Shown here piece by piece: positions 33,090-33,927 of a stretch of 33,927 nucleotides of DNA (its first letter is position 1; the number at the start of each line of letters is the position of its first letter). Origin of the DNA: Alphaproteobacteria bacterium (lineage in GTDB: Bacteria; Pseudomonadota; Alphaproteobacteria; SP197); NCBI GenBank assembly GCA_022823765.1, contig JAJEHK010000107.1, positions 1 to 33,927 on the forward strand. Reading direction: 5' to 3'. The notes beneath the pieces are model-generated. The model was given only the letters and a program-made list of their open reading frames with translations. It had not been told where the DNA came from and made no database searches. The translations under genes were made by a program, and so were the position numbers.

Positions 33090-33927
33090 TCACAGATCGG
33101 CGAAGACGTGGGTCTCACCTCCGCCACCAGGGTGTGAGACGGCGCCAAGACGGGCCGGTCCGACGGTCTGTGCGTACTTCCAGATGACACCCGAATTGTA
33201 GTCGGTGGTCCTGGGTTTCCACGCCTTGCGGCGGGCCTCGAGTTCAGCCGCGTCGAGTTCGACGTCGAGTGTTCCCGCGGCCGCATCGATGGCGATCATG
33301 TCACCGTCCCTGAGCAAACCGATCGGTCCGCCGGCTCCCGCCTCCGGTCCCACATGACCGATGCAGAATCCACGGGTGGCTCCGGAGAACCGGCCATCGG
33401 TGATGAGGGCAACCTTTTCACCCATTCCCTGACCATAGAGCGCGCTCGTGGTGGCCAGCATCTCGCGCATTCCCGGCCCGCCTCGTGGCCCCTCGTAGCG
33501 GATGATCAGGACGTCTCCCTCATCGAATGCGCCGGCGAGGACGGCATCGAGGCAGGCCTCCTCGGTGTCAAAGCAGCGAGCCGGGCCACGGAACTGAAGG
33601 CGAGAGAGGCCGGCGATCTTCACGATGGCGCCTTCGGGCGCGAGATTGCCCTTGAGACCGACCACGCCGCCGGTGCTTGACAGCGGATTGGTCACGGGCC
33701 GCACCACGTCCTGATCCTCGGGGAAAACGACGTCGGCGTGGTTTTCGGCGAGCGTCTTTCCGGTCACGGTGAGAGTATCGCCGTGCAGGAATCCACCATC
33801 GAGAAGGGTCCTGATAAGTACCGGAATGCCGCCAATTCCATAGAGGTCCTTGGCCACGTAACGGCCACCAGGCTTGAGATCGGCGATATAGGGGGTGCGG
33901 CGAAAGACGTCGCAGACATCCTCGAGG
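33090..33927 (-). CDS. ilvD: Dihydroxy-acid dehydratase, C-terminal part (cut by window edge)
   Basis: IlvD converts dihydroxy acids to 2-keto acids in branched-chain amino-acid synthesis. About 278 C-terminal residues are visible. They contain [28 protein letters not shown], the [13 protein letters not shown] segment, [60 protein letters not shown] and the conserved [22 protein letters not shown] tail. All are standard for IlvD/EDD dehydratases; the cluster-binding cysteines of the N-terminal half are outside the window. It is convergent with the histidine kinase gene, 31 bases apart. The gene continues past the right end. Confidence 0.94.
   Translation of the reverse strand, partial: LEDVCDVFRRTPYIADLKPGGRYVAKDLYGIGGIPVLIRTLLDGGFLHGDTLTVTGKTLAENHADVVFPEDQDVVRPVTNPLSSTGGVVGLKGNLAPEGAIVKIAGLSRLQFRGPARCFDTEEACLDAVLAGAFDEGDVLIIRYEGPRGGPGMREMLATTSALYGQGMGEKVALITDGRFSGATRGFCIGHVGPEAGAGGPIGLLRDGDMIAIDAAAGTLDVELDAAELEARRKAWKPRTTDYNSGVIWKYAQTVGPARLGAVSHPGGGGETHVFADL

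Overview
The window looks like the chromosome of a GC-rich alphaproteobacterium. The strongest clue is gene order. A bidomain dCTP deaminase, trmFO, yajC-secD-secF, tatA-tatB-tatC-serS-pcm-nlpD, scpA-scpB, nagZ, a SPOR protein, argS, dgt, erpA and xthA are grouped as in many alphaproteobacteria. I cannot place it below class; a Rhodospirillales-like lineage is a guess. There are no rRNA or tRNA genes, no insertion sequences, no phage genes and no CRISPR array.

Layout. 1-2000 (minus): start of a sterol desaturase-family gene cut by the window edge, then dcd. 2258-4328 (plus): trmFO, an unlisted 29-residue membrane peptide, and a stand-alone PuuD-type membrane domain. 4381-7653 (minus): the protein export operon yajC-secD-secF with a Mth938-like gene, behind a good promoter. 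7766-8638 (plus): a DUF815 ATPase. 8655-13239 (minus): tatA-tatB-tatC-serS-pcm-nlpD with overlapping or closely spaced genes and its own promoter; surE is missing between serS and pcm. 13696-15326: a plus-strand YHS-domain protein with a Tat-like leader and a minus-strand orphan ABC ATPase, both lying between scpB and tatA. 15407-22387 (minus): dgt-argS-SPOR-nagZ-site-2 protease-scpA-scpB with repeated 4-bp stop/start overlaps. 22478-24409 (plus): erpA, xthA and a maleate isomerase/Asp-Glu racemase-like gene. 24471-27473 (plus): glnE. 33090 to the end (minus): the C-terminal part of ilvD.

The most interesting region is 27664-33058. Five plus-strand genes, the last four touching or overlapping, encode a STAS anti-anti-sigma-type protein, a receiver-PP2C (RsbU-like) phosphatase, a small RsbW-like ATP-binding kinase, a secreted periplasmic binding protein without any transporter, and a large membrane histidine kinase with a TorS-like periplasmic region. 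Read together they suggest one pathway: ligand, binding protein, histidine kinase, receiver-phosphatase, STAS protein, RsbW-like kinase, then an unknown target. No sigma factor is encoded in the window, so the output is unknown.

Other points of interest are a TatC with an acidic insert of about 50 residues in its first periplasmic loop, an NlpD homologue whose peptidase motifs are degenerate, a possible CTG start codon for the SPOR protein, and two promoters (yajC and tatA) that share the same 17-bp spacing and CGGCTATA core. All function calls rest on reading translated sequence and recalled family features; no database search was run.
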